Made by a program: the position numbers and the translations under genes. 64,000 nt of DNA from Batrachochytrium dendrobatidis JAM81 (Eukaryota > Chytridiomycota > Chytridiomycetes > Rhizophydiales), in NCBI RefSeq assembly GCF_000203795.2, contig NW_006281099.1, forward strand, positions 1,491,774 through 1,555,773, in the 5' to 3' direction. Shown piece after piece: positions 33,945-45,900 of the stretch. Every line of letters starts with the position of its first letter. The first letter of the stretch is position 1. The notes below the pieces were generated by a model. It was not told where the DNA came from. It ran no database searches and saw only the letters and a list, made by a program, of their open reading frames with translations.

Positions 33945-36900
33945 TCATCCCTCACTGCTACTGCTGTTGTCGCTTGCATCATCATTTGCATTCTCTCCTA
34001 GCATATCGTCACCAACAGTATCCACGTTGACATCATTAACACTGGAGAATCCTCTATGCAAAGCTTGTTCAATCGTATTTGGAGATTGCTTTGTGTTGTT
34101 TGAAGCCGCTATTTTCCGTAGATTAGGTGTACGGATAAACGATGATCCATTTCTGGCCGATAACAGGTTTTTTTTGAGCGATTTTGTTTTAGTTTGATTA
34201 AATTTTGCTGAATATTTTGTTACCGAATTAGGTTCTGATAATACTGCAGAAACTATGCCTGTATTATCACTTGCATAAAGTCCTGATTTTTGTTTAATCT
34301 TTGTTCCAAATGAATTACTACCCGTCTTTTTTCTCGGTCTGGAGGGTGTCGATACTGTTGAACTGGATGCAGATACAGCCGACTTTCCTTTTAATCTAGG
34401 TTCTTGATCTATAGAATTATCAGCATCATTTGCTGTAAACGCATGCTTATCATTTTGATTAGAAAGCTGCATGTCATGATTCAATTCAGGTAGCGAAATG
34501 GGCATTTCCAGTCCTTTGAATTCTTTGGATTCGGTTAGGGTTAGCAGTCCTCGGCAAAAGTCCATTCCCATGCGCTCCAGATCTGCAATTGAAAACTGCG
34601 CGCCTTTTCGTTCACCAAAATCTGCTCCACAATGACTGGATTCTAATGTGAAACTATTCACAACTCCAAACTCACGCCAAAGAACAATTCGAGCAGTTGA
34701 TTCTTTTGATTTTTCAACAGTATACCTACACAGTCCAATATCGAATATGGGCGACTGTGCTGCCAAGATTGTTGGGAAAACCTACAGTTGGATAAATGTT
34801 TGTAAATTACAGTTGGGTTTATGTACAAAAGCGTTCACCAATTATAAAAGCTATAGGGCAACCTACTTTTTCGTATCCTTCTGTTTCACCTGGACCATTT
34901 TCGCATCCAAATAAAAATACGTTTTTTCGGCGAGAATGCCCATGAAAATCGCAAGAAAGCTAAACAAAAACAAGCTGTTACTAAAAGTACATTAAAGCGT
35001 GTTTTAATTCAAATAATAGCATCTACCAAAGGATTGTTTCCAAGACCAATGATAAATCTCCAAAGCAGCTTTGTCCAAAATATTGACGGTGTTAATGCAA
35101 GAGATGGGGTTTTCCATTGACGATTCAAATCAAGACCTGCTAAAGAGCATCGGTGGCTAGTATAATGCAAGTGATTTTGATACATGAGCAAGGTTAAACT
35201 TTTTAATTTACCTATACTTGGCCAATAGTTTGTCTTTTGATTTAGCATTTCAACACGACAATGATGGAAATGCGGTTACCTTCCGTTTATGACACCATCG
35301 GGATTCAACATTGGAATGATTTTAAAAATGCATTTTCGTCGCAAAATAACCGCAGCATCATCTACACCCAGTAAAAACTGTATCAGCCCACTCATGATAT
35401 GGCTAGAGTTGCTTTCGCCGGGATGAACCTACATAGTTGTACAAACATGAACAGAAACTTGGTGTCAAATGCAAAATTATATACAATTCATCACTTGAGC
35501 AAACATGCCAGAAATTTGACAAGAACAATATTACCCGTGCACTCAAAAATACGTATTTTCTGTCCTTCATTGGAAATTCCACTAGCAATTCTGCGATTGA
35601 AATTAGTATGCTGTAACGTTATTATTGATAGCTGAAACATCTAGTCACTTGTACAAGCAAACACGAGCATGAATTTGAAAAGTTGGAATAATTTAATACC
35701 TGGCTGAAAATCGGTAATTGTGAGGAGGATACACTCGTTCCCACCAAGAGTCTGGCACAACGAGGTGCGACGACAGTGCATGCGATACCGTGGATTTTGA
35801 TAGTACTGATATAGGGATCTTTGAAGTTCTGAATACGTATATGGATAGTGATATGCAATGTAGCAGGTATCATTTAAATTCTTGAACAAAAGGGAAAATA
35901 CAAGCGTTGAGTATGTTCCAGATGTCGTATCTGCTGCTGAGACTGAAGACTCTGTGGATGCAACATCATGTGACTTTCGGTAGTGATTTCTAAATACGCA
36001 AGTAATGAGATTTAGTAATACAATGATGAATTTAATTTGCGATATATAGAACAAGACAGAAAATAATACTTTATGTAAAAAACTCCTTCTCCTGCACGTC
36101 TCCAACCTGGGTTAGCTACAGAGTATACAACAGGCTGCATGCCATGATTGAATTGGCTTGCTGGCTTACTCATGTTTAAAATATTAAACTTGTAAGGCAC
36201 ATTTGGTATCATTTTCTGAACAGAAAAGTAAAACCACTAAAAACACTGAATCAGCACAAACTGATTTTAAAATTATAGAACGAGCATATTTAACCCCAAT
36301 ACAATAATGATGCACCTGATTGTGCTTTCCACGTTGAGCATTGATGTCAGTTTGGAGAATCAAGTCGTATTCAAATTGTGAAATCTGCAATTACAGAAAT
36401 CAAAACAGAAAAGTTTAAAATTGTAAGCAAAATCTCTGATAATATACTGATAGATGCTAAATATGCTACCTTGATTGCCATTTGCAGATTTCCACTTTCG
36501 AATCGCGAATCAAAGATAAGTGTATCGTCATCTAAAGATGCTATGTTTTGAGAAACCTGTTCCTGCATGACATCGTATATAAGAGTTCCTTGGGTGGGAA
36601 CTTGCAGCATTTTGACAGTATGTTCAAATATAGTTTTTCTAGAAACCATAATCACAATTGTCACATGATGGAATGGAAATATTTGCACAATGAGCGATTG
36701 CCATTTTGAACATATCAAACTAGTATGTAATAGTGCATTATTAAAAATCAACGCATTCATAGTTACCTTAGACCTAAGGGTGTTCGTCGTGTTTGCGGCT
36801 CTAGGTCGACTGGACAAATGCTGCGGCAAATAGTATGTTTTCCTGATGACATGGGCTGAACGTGTCGTACCCGGATATTTGGTGCGGGAAGTTCATTGGT

Positions 36901-39340
36901 TGTAACTGGAAGCGATGCTACCACAAGTAGCTCGGGACAACATTCACTCAATTTTGCAATGAGTTTATCTGATGGTGATATTGGAACCATTTCATCAGCC
37001 AATTCAAGATTTGTAGCGTCCTGGTTTACATCTTCATTTGGGTTTTTAATTGCTTTGTCATTGAAAATAGATTGTCGAGATAAAGTATCAGTATCTAAAT
37101 CAAGTTTTTTGAACGTACCAGGTTGGGTTGGGGGTATAAAACAAGTGTCAACTTCCCGCACTGCAGTCGTATACGTATCAACAGCATGCGAATAGTCTTG
37201 ATCAGACATTAAAGATACATGATTGCTACTTTTTTTAATAGTGTCGGTTAATAGATCCATGTCAGATGGCTGGGATGAATGGGGTGGCTTGATTTCAATA
37301 CCGTCATTTGCGTTGCTATTCAATAAAGCGTGTTTCTTGGAGCTCGTTAAAGCCGCATCTATTGGTTTGTCAACATCTTGTTGTACCACTGGCAAAGGAA
37401 AAGCTCTGTCGTGAAATTTTATGAAAAAGGGCAAATCAGAGTGTGCAACGGCTGCACGTAAAACAGCAACCATTAACGCAGGAGTGGAATTGGTAGATGA
37501 TAAAGCCGTTGAAGCACCTTCGTAGGTATGTAAAACTGTATGAAGTATATCCGTCAGTATCTTGGCGCCATCTGCAGCTAGAAACAATCTCTTTGCAAAA
37601 TCATGATCAATAGTAGCTTTAAGTAATTTCAAGCTAGCACGCTGAACTCCATCGTAAGGAGAGTTGACAAGTGTCAAGATATACTTTATATCGAATATGC
37701 GTAGAATGTCGATGCATATGGCTCGTGGCTTGGCCAACAATGCCAGTAAATCCACGACCGAATCAAGTTTTGCTTGAGCAATTTGTGAGGGCGTTGATTT
37801 GAGAAGCTGCTCGGATATTTGAATAATATTACTACGATGAACTATTGGTAGTAGACTGTCATTTTTCGCTAGGAATACTCGAAGGGTAGTAAATGCCAAA
37901 AGCATTGGATGATAGTCTTTGCGACTGAGCCATTTTTGGATGATATCAATCGAAATAGGGATCGCGTTGTGAAGTCTGGCCAACAAAGACAGTTTGGAAT
38001 CTAGAATTTGGAAATAAGATTGATAAGTATGCAGTCGATCACTAATTTCAAATCACTCAACCCCTACGTACCATATTTTGCAAGCTTGCAAAGTAATGTC
38101 AGAATATTTACAAGCACTTCATCTAATCTCTGCGATAGGTTAGGAGAAATAGGGCTTGCGGTTGGCACGATATACTGCTGATGATAAAACTGAAGGCATC
38201 TCATCAATACAGCAGCAAGATTCTTTTTTGACATTATCAAAATGTTTGTTTGATTGCATTCGGTCAATGTTGCTAGACGTATTAGCATACTGGTGATTAC
38301 AATGGATAAATCAATATCAGGTGCATTTTGGAGGCACCGAAACAAGACTGAGATGTTGATGCTGGATTTCGAAAATATGGCTTTTTGTACTAACGAGTCT
38401 GTAAATATGGACGACCCTTCTTTATCCACCAATCGTTTAAGATCCAAACACTGCCGAATAATTTTACGCTTTGATTCGGTAGATATAGATAGATTTTGAA
38501 ATGCCTTTTCTAATTCTGTATCATATATGCCGGATTTTGAAACTTGGATGGTATTGCTTGGTGTTTTGAGTTGGCTCGTCTTGTCGGAAACGATCATATT
38601 GGACGAATAATTGGAGTTGGGGGCCTTGGTAAATTCCAAGGATGTGTATGCGGGATCTGATGCTGGTAATGATGATGCTAAGCAGCCTGATTCAATAGAC
38701 ACTGTACTGTCATTCAGTAATAAAGCCACTGTTGAATTGTGACTCTCAGATTTATGAGATATCGGTGTATCATTCTTGCAATCCTTTTTCTCTGGGTATG
38801 TTAAAGTGATATTACACGCTGTATTGGATCCATTTTGACTATATATATCTGATACAAATAGATCATCTACGACTGCCCCTACTTCATCCAGTATCTGTGC
38901 AATGGTGACTAGAATTCGCGATGCTGGATTGCTCATATTTGATGTAGTCAAATTTGGAGACTCCTTGTTTTTACTAGATCCAGGCACAATTCAGAGTGTA
39001 GATTAGTCAAGTAAATTGATATGAATTATCAAAAATGTCAACTTGAAGCGATATCAGCCATGATAGCATACATTTTGGGAAGATTGATACTTTTGCCTTG
39101 CCTGATAGATCTAAGCGAAGGAGCCGATGAACTATGAACTGAAATTAATGTAGTACTAGTTTTTGTGGTAGTAGTAGATATGCCTGGCTTACTGAAGCCA
39201 GACACGCTATTGGACTCGCAACCCGAGACACCTCCAATATGAAACTCGGGCATAGATAAAGCCTTTTCAACTTTTACGCTACGTTTTGCTGCTACCATTG
39301 GTGTATGCATAGTTGCTGATGTAGATGTGGCTGCAGTCAT
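33945..39340 (-). CDS. Cytosolic carboxypeptidase CCP1/AGTPBP1-like (tubulin deglutamylase)
   Basis: M14-family zinc carboxypeptidase that trims polyglutamate from tubulin. Twelve exons: 39072-39340, 38072-38973, 36767-38000, 36470-36638, 36316-36384, 36070-36236, 35700-35989, 35535-35590, 35280-35428, 35027-35156, 34867-34959, 33945-34781; phases agree, 1454 residues. The N-terminal two thirds are helical/ARM-like with disordered inserts. The CCP N-domain has [35 protein letters not shown] and YHYPYTYS. The catalytic domain has VHPGES (zinc His and Glu near 1054-1057), [34 protein letters not shown] (third ligand) and [14 protein letters not shown] (catalytic Glu near 1203). The C-terminal tail is Ser/Lys-rich. 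The start is the first ATG in frame; a longer 5' end is possible. Confidence 0.93.
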
Positions 39341-39583
39341 TTCCAATGATAACAAATAGCGTTGTAAAGATACCACGGATATTTTATTGAAAAACTATTT
39401 GAAGAGTAAAGCGCGGTATGTCGAAATGCAGTAACACCAGAATAATGAATAGCGCAGCAGGCGTACAATGATATAACATTCAGTATATCCGTATTTGTAA
39501 CACTCGCAAATTTATGCGTGCTTGCTAGGATATACCAAAACTTATTCATTGACCTGATATGCTGACATACTGAATCAAAAAAG

Positions 39584-39655
39584 CTCTTCAGCGGGGAATC
39601 GAACCCCGGTCTTCCGCGTGACAGGCGGAGATACTAGCCACTATACTACTAAAGA
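39584..39655 (-). tRNA. tRNA-Asp (GUC)
   Basis: A 72-nt cloverleaf on the minus strand. The acceptor stem TCTTTAG/CTGAAGA pairs at seven positions, with discriminator G. The anticodon stem-loop is CCGCCTGTCACGCGG with anticodon GTC (plus strand 39620-39622), and the T-arm is CCGGGGTTCGATTCCCCG. It has no intron. A run of T follows the 3' end, as a pol III terminator. It sits in the gap between CCP1 and the dehydrogenase gene. Confidence 0.97.
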
Positions 39656-39830
39656 TATGATTCACCAAATCCTTTGCGTATACTTGTTTGTTATATTGTT
39701 AAATTAAACAATCTTTACAGCCGAAAACAAAAGGTATGAAAGTGCAGGGGAAATATCAACTAGGGTGTTTCGTAGAAAGTTGAGTGGTTTGAATCGAGTA
39801 AAATACTTGACAATAATACCAGATCCATTA

Positions 39831-40312
39831 CAGCTGTATCTAGTCAAATGAAACACAATGAGTGTCAAAATATACAATTCACTAAAATTACAGGACAGCA
39901 CTGTCTTTTAAACTTTGACAGTTTTCTGGTTTGTTTTTTGGCGATTGGTATGGAAACAACAACTGAGAGTGCAATCATTGTTCTCTTGAACTAGAGCGCG
40001 AACAGAGTCAAGATACAGCAAATATGGGTGTGCACAGAATTTGATTGACAACAGTCAAGTCTAATATCTGGATTGCAATATATGGATCTGGATTCAGGAT
40101 TGGTGATCGTAGAATGTATGGTTATACCAAACAAGAAAAAGTGATGTTTACAACAAGTTTGTATACATTATACATGGATATTGTGTCTGAAACAAAAGTT
40201 GAGTGTCTATTGAAGCAGTCGATTGTCAATAGGAAAGTACAATGAATATTTAGCCATTGTCTGTTCCAAGATAATCACTGCAAGATCAATACAAGCTCCA
40301 TCCCACGTGATT
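39831..40312 (-). mobile_element. CCGTATTCAC-family element, about 480 bp, upstream of GPD exon 1
   Basis: Reverse-complement copy of 40551-41043, nearly identical from about 39862 to about 40290 but diverged at both ends (TACAGCTGTATCTAG on one side, CCCACGTGA on the other). Each copy contains the same 66-codon open frame with a single amino-acid difference; it resembles no transposase. The element ends about 70 bp upstream of the dehydrogenase start codon, so it forms part of the promoter. Confidence 0.85.
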
Positions 40313-40381
40313 TATTTCACTTTTTAATCGGTATATCAAAAATCGAAAAGCAAATTCTTCCAGCCACAAAAATCCAACACA

Positions 40382-42859
40382 ATGGAGCGAGTAGCACTCA
40401 TTGGGTCTGGCAATTGGTACAACTTATTACTGTTGATTTCATATGTGGCATTCCTTTTTAAATGCAGTTGTAGATTATTCATTTGGAGTTTGTGTTTTAG
40501 CTGAGGCCATACTAGGAATGCTATTAGCCTATCCAACCTCAACCTTATTCCACCGTATTCACGTAAAATGGAACTAGTATTGATCTTGCAGTGATTATCT
40601 TGGAATAGACAGTGGCTAAATATTCATTGTACTTTCCTATTGACAATCGACTGCTTCAATAGACACTCAACTTTTGTTTCAGACACAATATCCATGTATA
40701 ATGTATACAAACTTGTTGTAAACATCACTTTTTCTCGTTTGGTATAACCATACATTCTACGATCACCAATCCTGAATCCAGATCCATATATTGCAATCCA
40801 GATATTAGACTTGACTGTTGTCAATCAAATTCTGTGCACACCCATATTTGCTGTATCTTGACTCTGTTCGCGCTCTAGTTCAAGAGAACAATGATTGCAC
40901 TCTCAGTTGTTGTTTCCATACCAATCGCCAAAAAACAAACCAGAAAACTGTCAAAGTTTAAAAGACAGTGCTGTCCTGTAATTTTAGTGAATTGTATATT
41001 TTGACACCCTTGTTTTAATATTCCATTCTACGTGAATACGGTTGTGTATAGAATTGAGCTATTCATAATCATAGGTATTCAATCCACCATCAAATCTCAG
41101 AAACTGCTGCGTTCTAATATTATATGCATATGCATTATTTTTTATTTTGCTATTCAGTAAATATATACCACTAGAAAATGCAGAGATAGATTTGGCTATA
41201 ATGAATCCAACTATCTACAAAAATGATTGTGTTTTCAAAATTCACCAATCACAATTTATACTATTGTATATCTTGAATTGGGCATTTTATTTACCTACTT
41301 TTTATCACACTTATATGGCTGACCAAGACTCGGAATTCGTTCTCATTTAATTTATATTTTCATCGTTTTTATCTGTCAACAGGGGATCTGCTATTGCCAA
41401 AATAGTTGGCAGAAATATAATCAAGCAACCCAATTTTCACAAAGAAGTTCGTATGTGGGTTTTTGAAGAAATCGTTTCAGGACAACGCTTGTCCCATATC
41501 ATCAATTCAACACATGAAAATGTCAAATACCTTCCAAACATCAAGCTTCCTGAAAATGTTGTGGCCGTTCCCGAGTTGCTGAAATCGGTTGAAGGAGCTA
41601 CACTGCTTGTGTTTGTTATTCCTCATCAGGTATAGTTTAACCGTTTACAGACCTGCATCAACACATGCACAAGATGCTTGTTTGACAACCATTTTCGTTG
41701 GTTTTGTTTTAAATTATTCAGCTATTTTAAACTCATGCACTAAGACTGGTAACCTGATATTATTTTTTGGCTTTAGTTTGTAAAAGGTGTATGCGATCAG
41801 CTTAAAGATAAGATCAGTATAAACGCACGCGCCATTTCATTGATCAAGGTAAATACATGTGCTTTACCTATGTTTGCAGTGCAAGCTGCGTTTTAGTTTT
41901 CATCAATTGTTTACCTGTATTGTACTTGGTTTCATTTGATGTTTTATAGGGTGTTGATGCTGGTGGTTCGTCTGGGTTGAGCTTGGTGTCAGATATTATC
42001 AGAGACTCTTTAAAAATTGATGTTTCAGTTTTGATGGGTGCCAATATTGCGTCTGAAGTTGCACAAGAAAACTTTTGCGAGTCGACTATTGGATACAGCA
42101 TCAAGGAAAATGCAGATGTCTTTCAAAAAATATTCAACACACCCTACTTTAGAATCAACTGCGTTCAAGACGTGGCGGGTGTGGAACTTTGTGGTGCTCT
42201 AAAAAACGTGGTTGCGATTGCTGCTGGCTTAGTGGATGGTCTCAAGTACGTTACCTTGATTTAATACGCCTTTGAAACCTCAAATGGCAACTATTTAATC
42301 AGTAGAGTGCCTACATTTTACTAACAGTACATGTTTTAATTTTTATTTCTCAACGCCAATCTATTGACAATGCATTAATTAGATGTGGCGAAAACACCAA
42401 GGCGGCCATTATTCGTATTGGACTCTTAGAGATGAAGAAATTTGCCAAAACATTTTATGAGGGGATAAAAGACGAAACATTTTTTGAGAGCTGCGGAATC
42501 GCTGATGTGATCACCACCTGTTTTGGTGGAAGAAACCGACGCCTTGCAGAGGCTCGGGTATTGACAGGAAAATCCTTTGAGATGCTTGAAGAAGAAATGC
42601 TCAATGGACAAAAGCTACAAGGAAGTTTGACTTCACGAGATATCCATGAAATCCTTGTCCACAGGAATCTTGTATCAGAGTATGTATATTTATTGAACCA
42701 TTTATTGTGATTGCATTTGACCCACTCCAAAATCCATCGACTAATTCATTCTTGTTTCACATTTTATTCAACAATCTGAATAGATTTCCGCTATTCACAG
42801 CTGTTTATCGAATCTGTTATCAAGGGCTTTCTCCTCGAGCTATCCTAAATGAAATTTAA
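40382..42859 (+). CDS. GPD1: NAD-dependent glycerol-3-phosphate dehydrogenase (cytosolic)
   Basis: Reduces dihydroxyacetone phosphate to glycerol-3-phosphate. Exons: 40382-40416, 41383-41629, 41777-41848, 41950-42245, 42383-42679, 42784-42859; 340 residues (human 349). Exon 1 encodes only [11 protein letters not shown] and part of Trp; the NAD-binding GxGxxG loop (GSGNWGSA) is completed in exon 2 across a 966-bp intron. Also seen: [53 protein letters not shown] (catalytic Lys region) and [14 protein letters not shown]. Intron 1 carries a mobile element. The gene converges on RIC1, with 48 bp between stops. Confidence 0.96.
40551..41043 (+). mobile_element. CCGTATTCAC-family element, about 490 bp, inside GPD intron 1
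   Basis: Clear terminal inverted repeats: CCGTATTCACGTAAAATGG on the left and CCATTCTACGTGAATACGG on the right. It lies wholly within intron 1 of the dehydrogenase gene, in the opposite orientation to the 39831-40312 copy. The two form arms of about 480 bp with a loop of about 240 bp that contains exon 1. There is no transposase gene. TA next to the right end would fit a Tc1/mariner-like target, but the duplication is not clean. Confidence 0.9.
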
Positions 42860-42907
42860 ACGTTCATGGTACATTTATACTGACACAATGAGGAATAAGT
42901 ACTCTTG

Positions 42908-45900
42908 TTATTCTTTTGGTGGACATGGTGCTTTAGTTGTAAGTTGGCGATCAAAATGCTGTATCAGTTGTCTGTATCCTCTGCATTTGGTGCGATTCAG
43001 TGCTTCACGGAAAAAGTCGACGAGATCTGGATGCTCATCCAACAGACTTATCAGGGTTGCAGAGTCTAGTAAAAGTGCACCTAACAAAAGTGCCAGCTCA
43101 ACGAATTCACCCTCTATTGAAGCCTTCATTAGAGCTCTAAAATCAATTCAAGCAAAAGTAAAAATTAGTTTGCAATGTTTTATCCAGACATGTGCAAGTC
43201 ACAGTTGAATCAATAGATTGCAAAGTTTTACCTGATCTCTAGTTCTCTTCGATTTGCCGGTTTACGAGTAGTTTGGCGGCTAGAGGGTGGTGGTCGTGCT
43301 CGGCGACTAGCAGACAAATTTTGAGAAGGCTCGGTGTCATTTGTCAAGGATTGCCCCTGTGCCTTTTGCTGCCACGTCAACCGATACGCTGAACTCACAA
43401 CTGCATTAAACTCGTCTTCAATAGCACCAATGTTAGTACAGATTTAACATGAGATCTATGCAATAGAGTCAAACAATTTATGCATGCTAGAGATGCAAAA
43501 CATACTTGGAAGACCCAATGAAAAGTGTTTATGCAGTGCCATAAGTGTGGCAAACCAATCAAAAATCAATACTTTTGTCTTTTCCCTATTATTGGTACCA
43601 AAAGTATTAAAGCTACATCGTCAATACTCGCCGTACAATGATAGCCAGCTTTACGTGTCTGAATCAATCGACATACCTTTCAGTCAAAAGCCAGGCTCCA
43701 AGATCAATCTGAAACAATGCAGCAAAATGACCCAAGTCGCGATACTGCTGACTCTCGAGAATCGTTTTAGTCTGATCCTTCACCAATTGTTCAAGAGCCG
43801 TCTACATACATGTGTTAGCAAAAAACCACAAGGCATAGATCAACTTAGCCAGCTTTAAGTTACCAAATCAAGTATATCAGTCACGCTCGACGCATCATCA
43901 TTCGCTGTCTCTTGCATCATTGGATGCTCACCAGCTAATTTGTGTTAAATACACTGCACATACAGCAGCTCTAAAATAAAAAATCCAATAACTTACCCTT
44001 GATGCTTTTCAAAAAACGCACTAATTCAGAGCCAGTTTCGTAATCTTTAAGATCAAATGATTTTTTTAGCAATTGAATTGCTAGCTGTAAAATATGCTCC
44101 AAAATCATCAGTACTCGTCAAATGAAAAATGTTGCTTTTCAAAAACAATCAGATCATTACGTTACGTCATTCGTACCTTGGTGCTAACGGATGATGATCG
44201 AAGAGTTTGTATTACAATAAGGTAAGATGTGGCAGTTCCGAGCAGACCTTCATCCAAGCATGTCTATACTTGTAGAAAAACATCAGCAAGCCAATCCAAA
44301 AAATAATCAAATAAATTGTTTGTGTCAACTTTACCTCAAACATGGTGATGGGATCACCAACAGCAGCGAAAAAATAATTCCACATTGCCATTTCACTTTT
44401 GCGTGCACAGTTTACAATGATTTCCAAGCTTTTTGGAAATCGTTTAATAAATCTGACAATCTGCGTTAAATGCGATTCTAGTTTATAAATAAAATTACAG
44501 CTCAGGGTTTGATATTTGACGATTTAAATTGAATAAACACATCATTTAGAACCTACCAATACCAACAGCTGTAGATTTCTTTTGATCAGACTCGGAATTA
44601 TCCTCCAGTACTGTATGCAATAGCACTTCTAAAGAGTGGCTGAAATACTCCAGATCCTGATAATTGGAACAAAAAGTAATGGCTTTTTGCTCCAAACTGA
44701 AATAGAGTTAGACCAAGATACACCATACCGGAAATATGTAACAAAATCACGATCAAGAAACATATGATATTACCCAAGCATTAATAAATGTCTAATGATA
44801 AAGTGAAGGAACAAGTAGCTCTGAAATTCAAAGGTCAGGGTTAAAGCTACAATTTATATTACACCAAATATAGCATTCAAGGTAATGATGCGCACCTTTG
44901 TATCCGTGCTGAATTGAGAAACATCCAGCGTGGAATTCAGCGAAAGTTGTTTTTCTATTCCAACCAACAAGCCCTTTTGAATCAAAACGGCTGTGTAGAT
45001 ACAGAAAGTCTATGTTAGCACTTAGTTTCGTGAGAAAATCGGCATAGTAATACTTTGAACATTACAACACACTTAATGGATAAAAATCAACACTAATGTC
45101 CAATGCAGTGTCTAGGAAGGAATGATCTGTTCCTGCAATGGGATCAATAATTATGTTTGTCAAAATCTAAACATTAAAAAGTATCCATGCGTAAGTAAAA
45201 AACTATTGATGTTTTAAAATATATCAAATCTAAACTGTCATACACTGTTCATACCTTGACGGTGCGACCACTAAATGCCCACATGGTATTTGAAAACTCC
45301 TCCACTTCATCCTCATGAGCAGAAATCCAAAAATGCTCAGTGTGGCTTGCAATTTTGATAGCTTCCCAGGAATCTCCCTGAAGATTGTACACCCAGAAAT
45401 GTAAAATGCGTTAAAATATACGCTCTTTGTATGTACCAGGCTCAAAATACGTACTCTTTTTGAAATCATATGGAGTGCACCATTGCGTAGTATGACAAAC
45501 GGATTATTAGTCATCGTCTCAATAGATATCACCCCTGGCGGAGGAAACCTTGCAACAGCTTGTACAATATCACCCCATCCGCTAATTATATCTTGCATAG
45601 AAAATGCTTGCTGAGGCTGAAGTTGCACTCGCTGGTCTACAATTATAATGTCAGATTTTATAAAATAGATTCAAGCGTGGTTTTGAAATTTACCTCCTGG
45701 TAAAATATGGATCGAAAAATATCGAACTACGTGGTCTGCGCAATACAGCAAAAGGTGCGAGTCTGTATTATTCATTGTAAGAACAGGATGCTGCAGCTTC
45801 TCAATATGCAATATCATTGAGTTGTCCAACTTGGTGGTTCTTGAAAAAACGCGAATCTACAATTACAAATTAGCACACTAATCAACATCTACATACATGA

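Noticed and set aside
39341..39549. Upstream frame from 39549 as an extra N-terminal part of CCP1
   Set aside because: It is in another frame, lies beside the tRNA, and has no similarity to CCP N-termini; a splice join was possible but unsupported.
40045..40824. 66-codon frame conserved in both copies of the 480-bp element
   Set aside because: The conservation simply reflects two near-identical DNA copies; the peptide has no transposase motif, and the frame is not kept in other family members.
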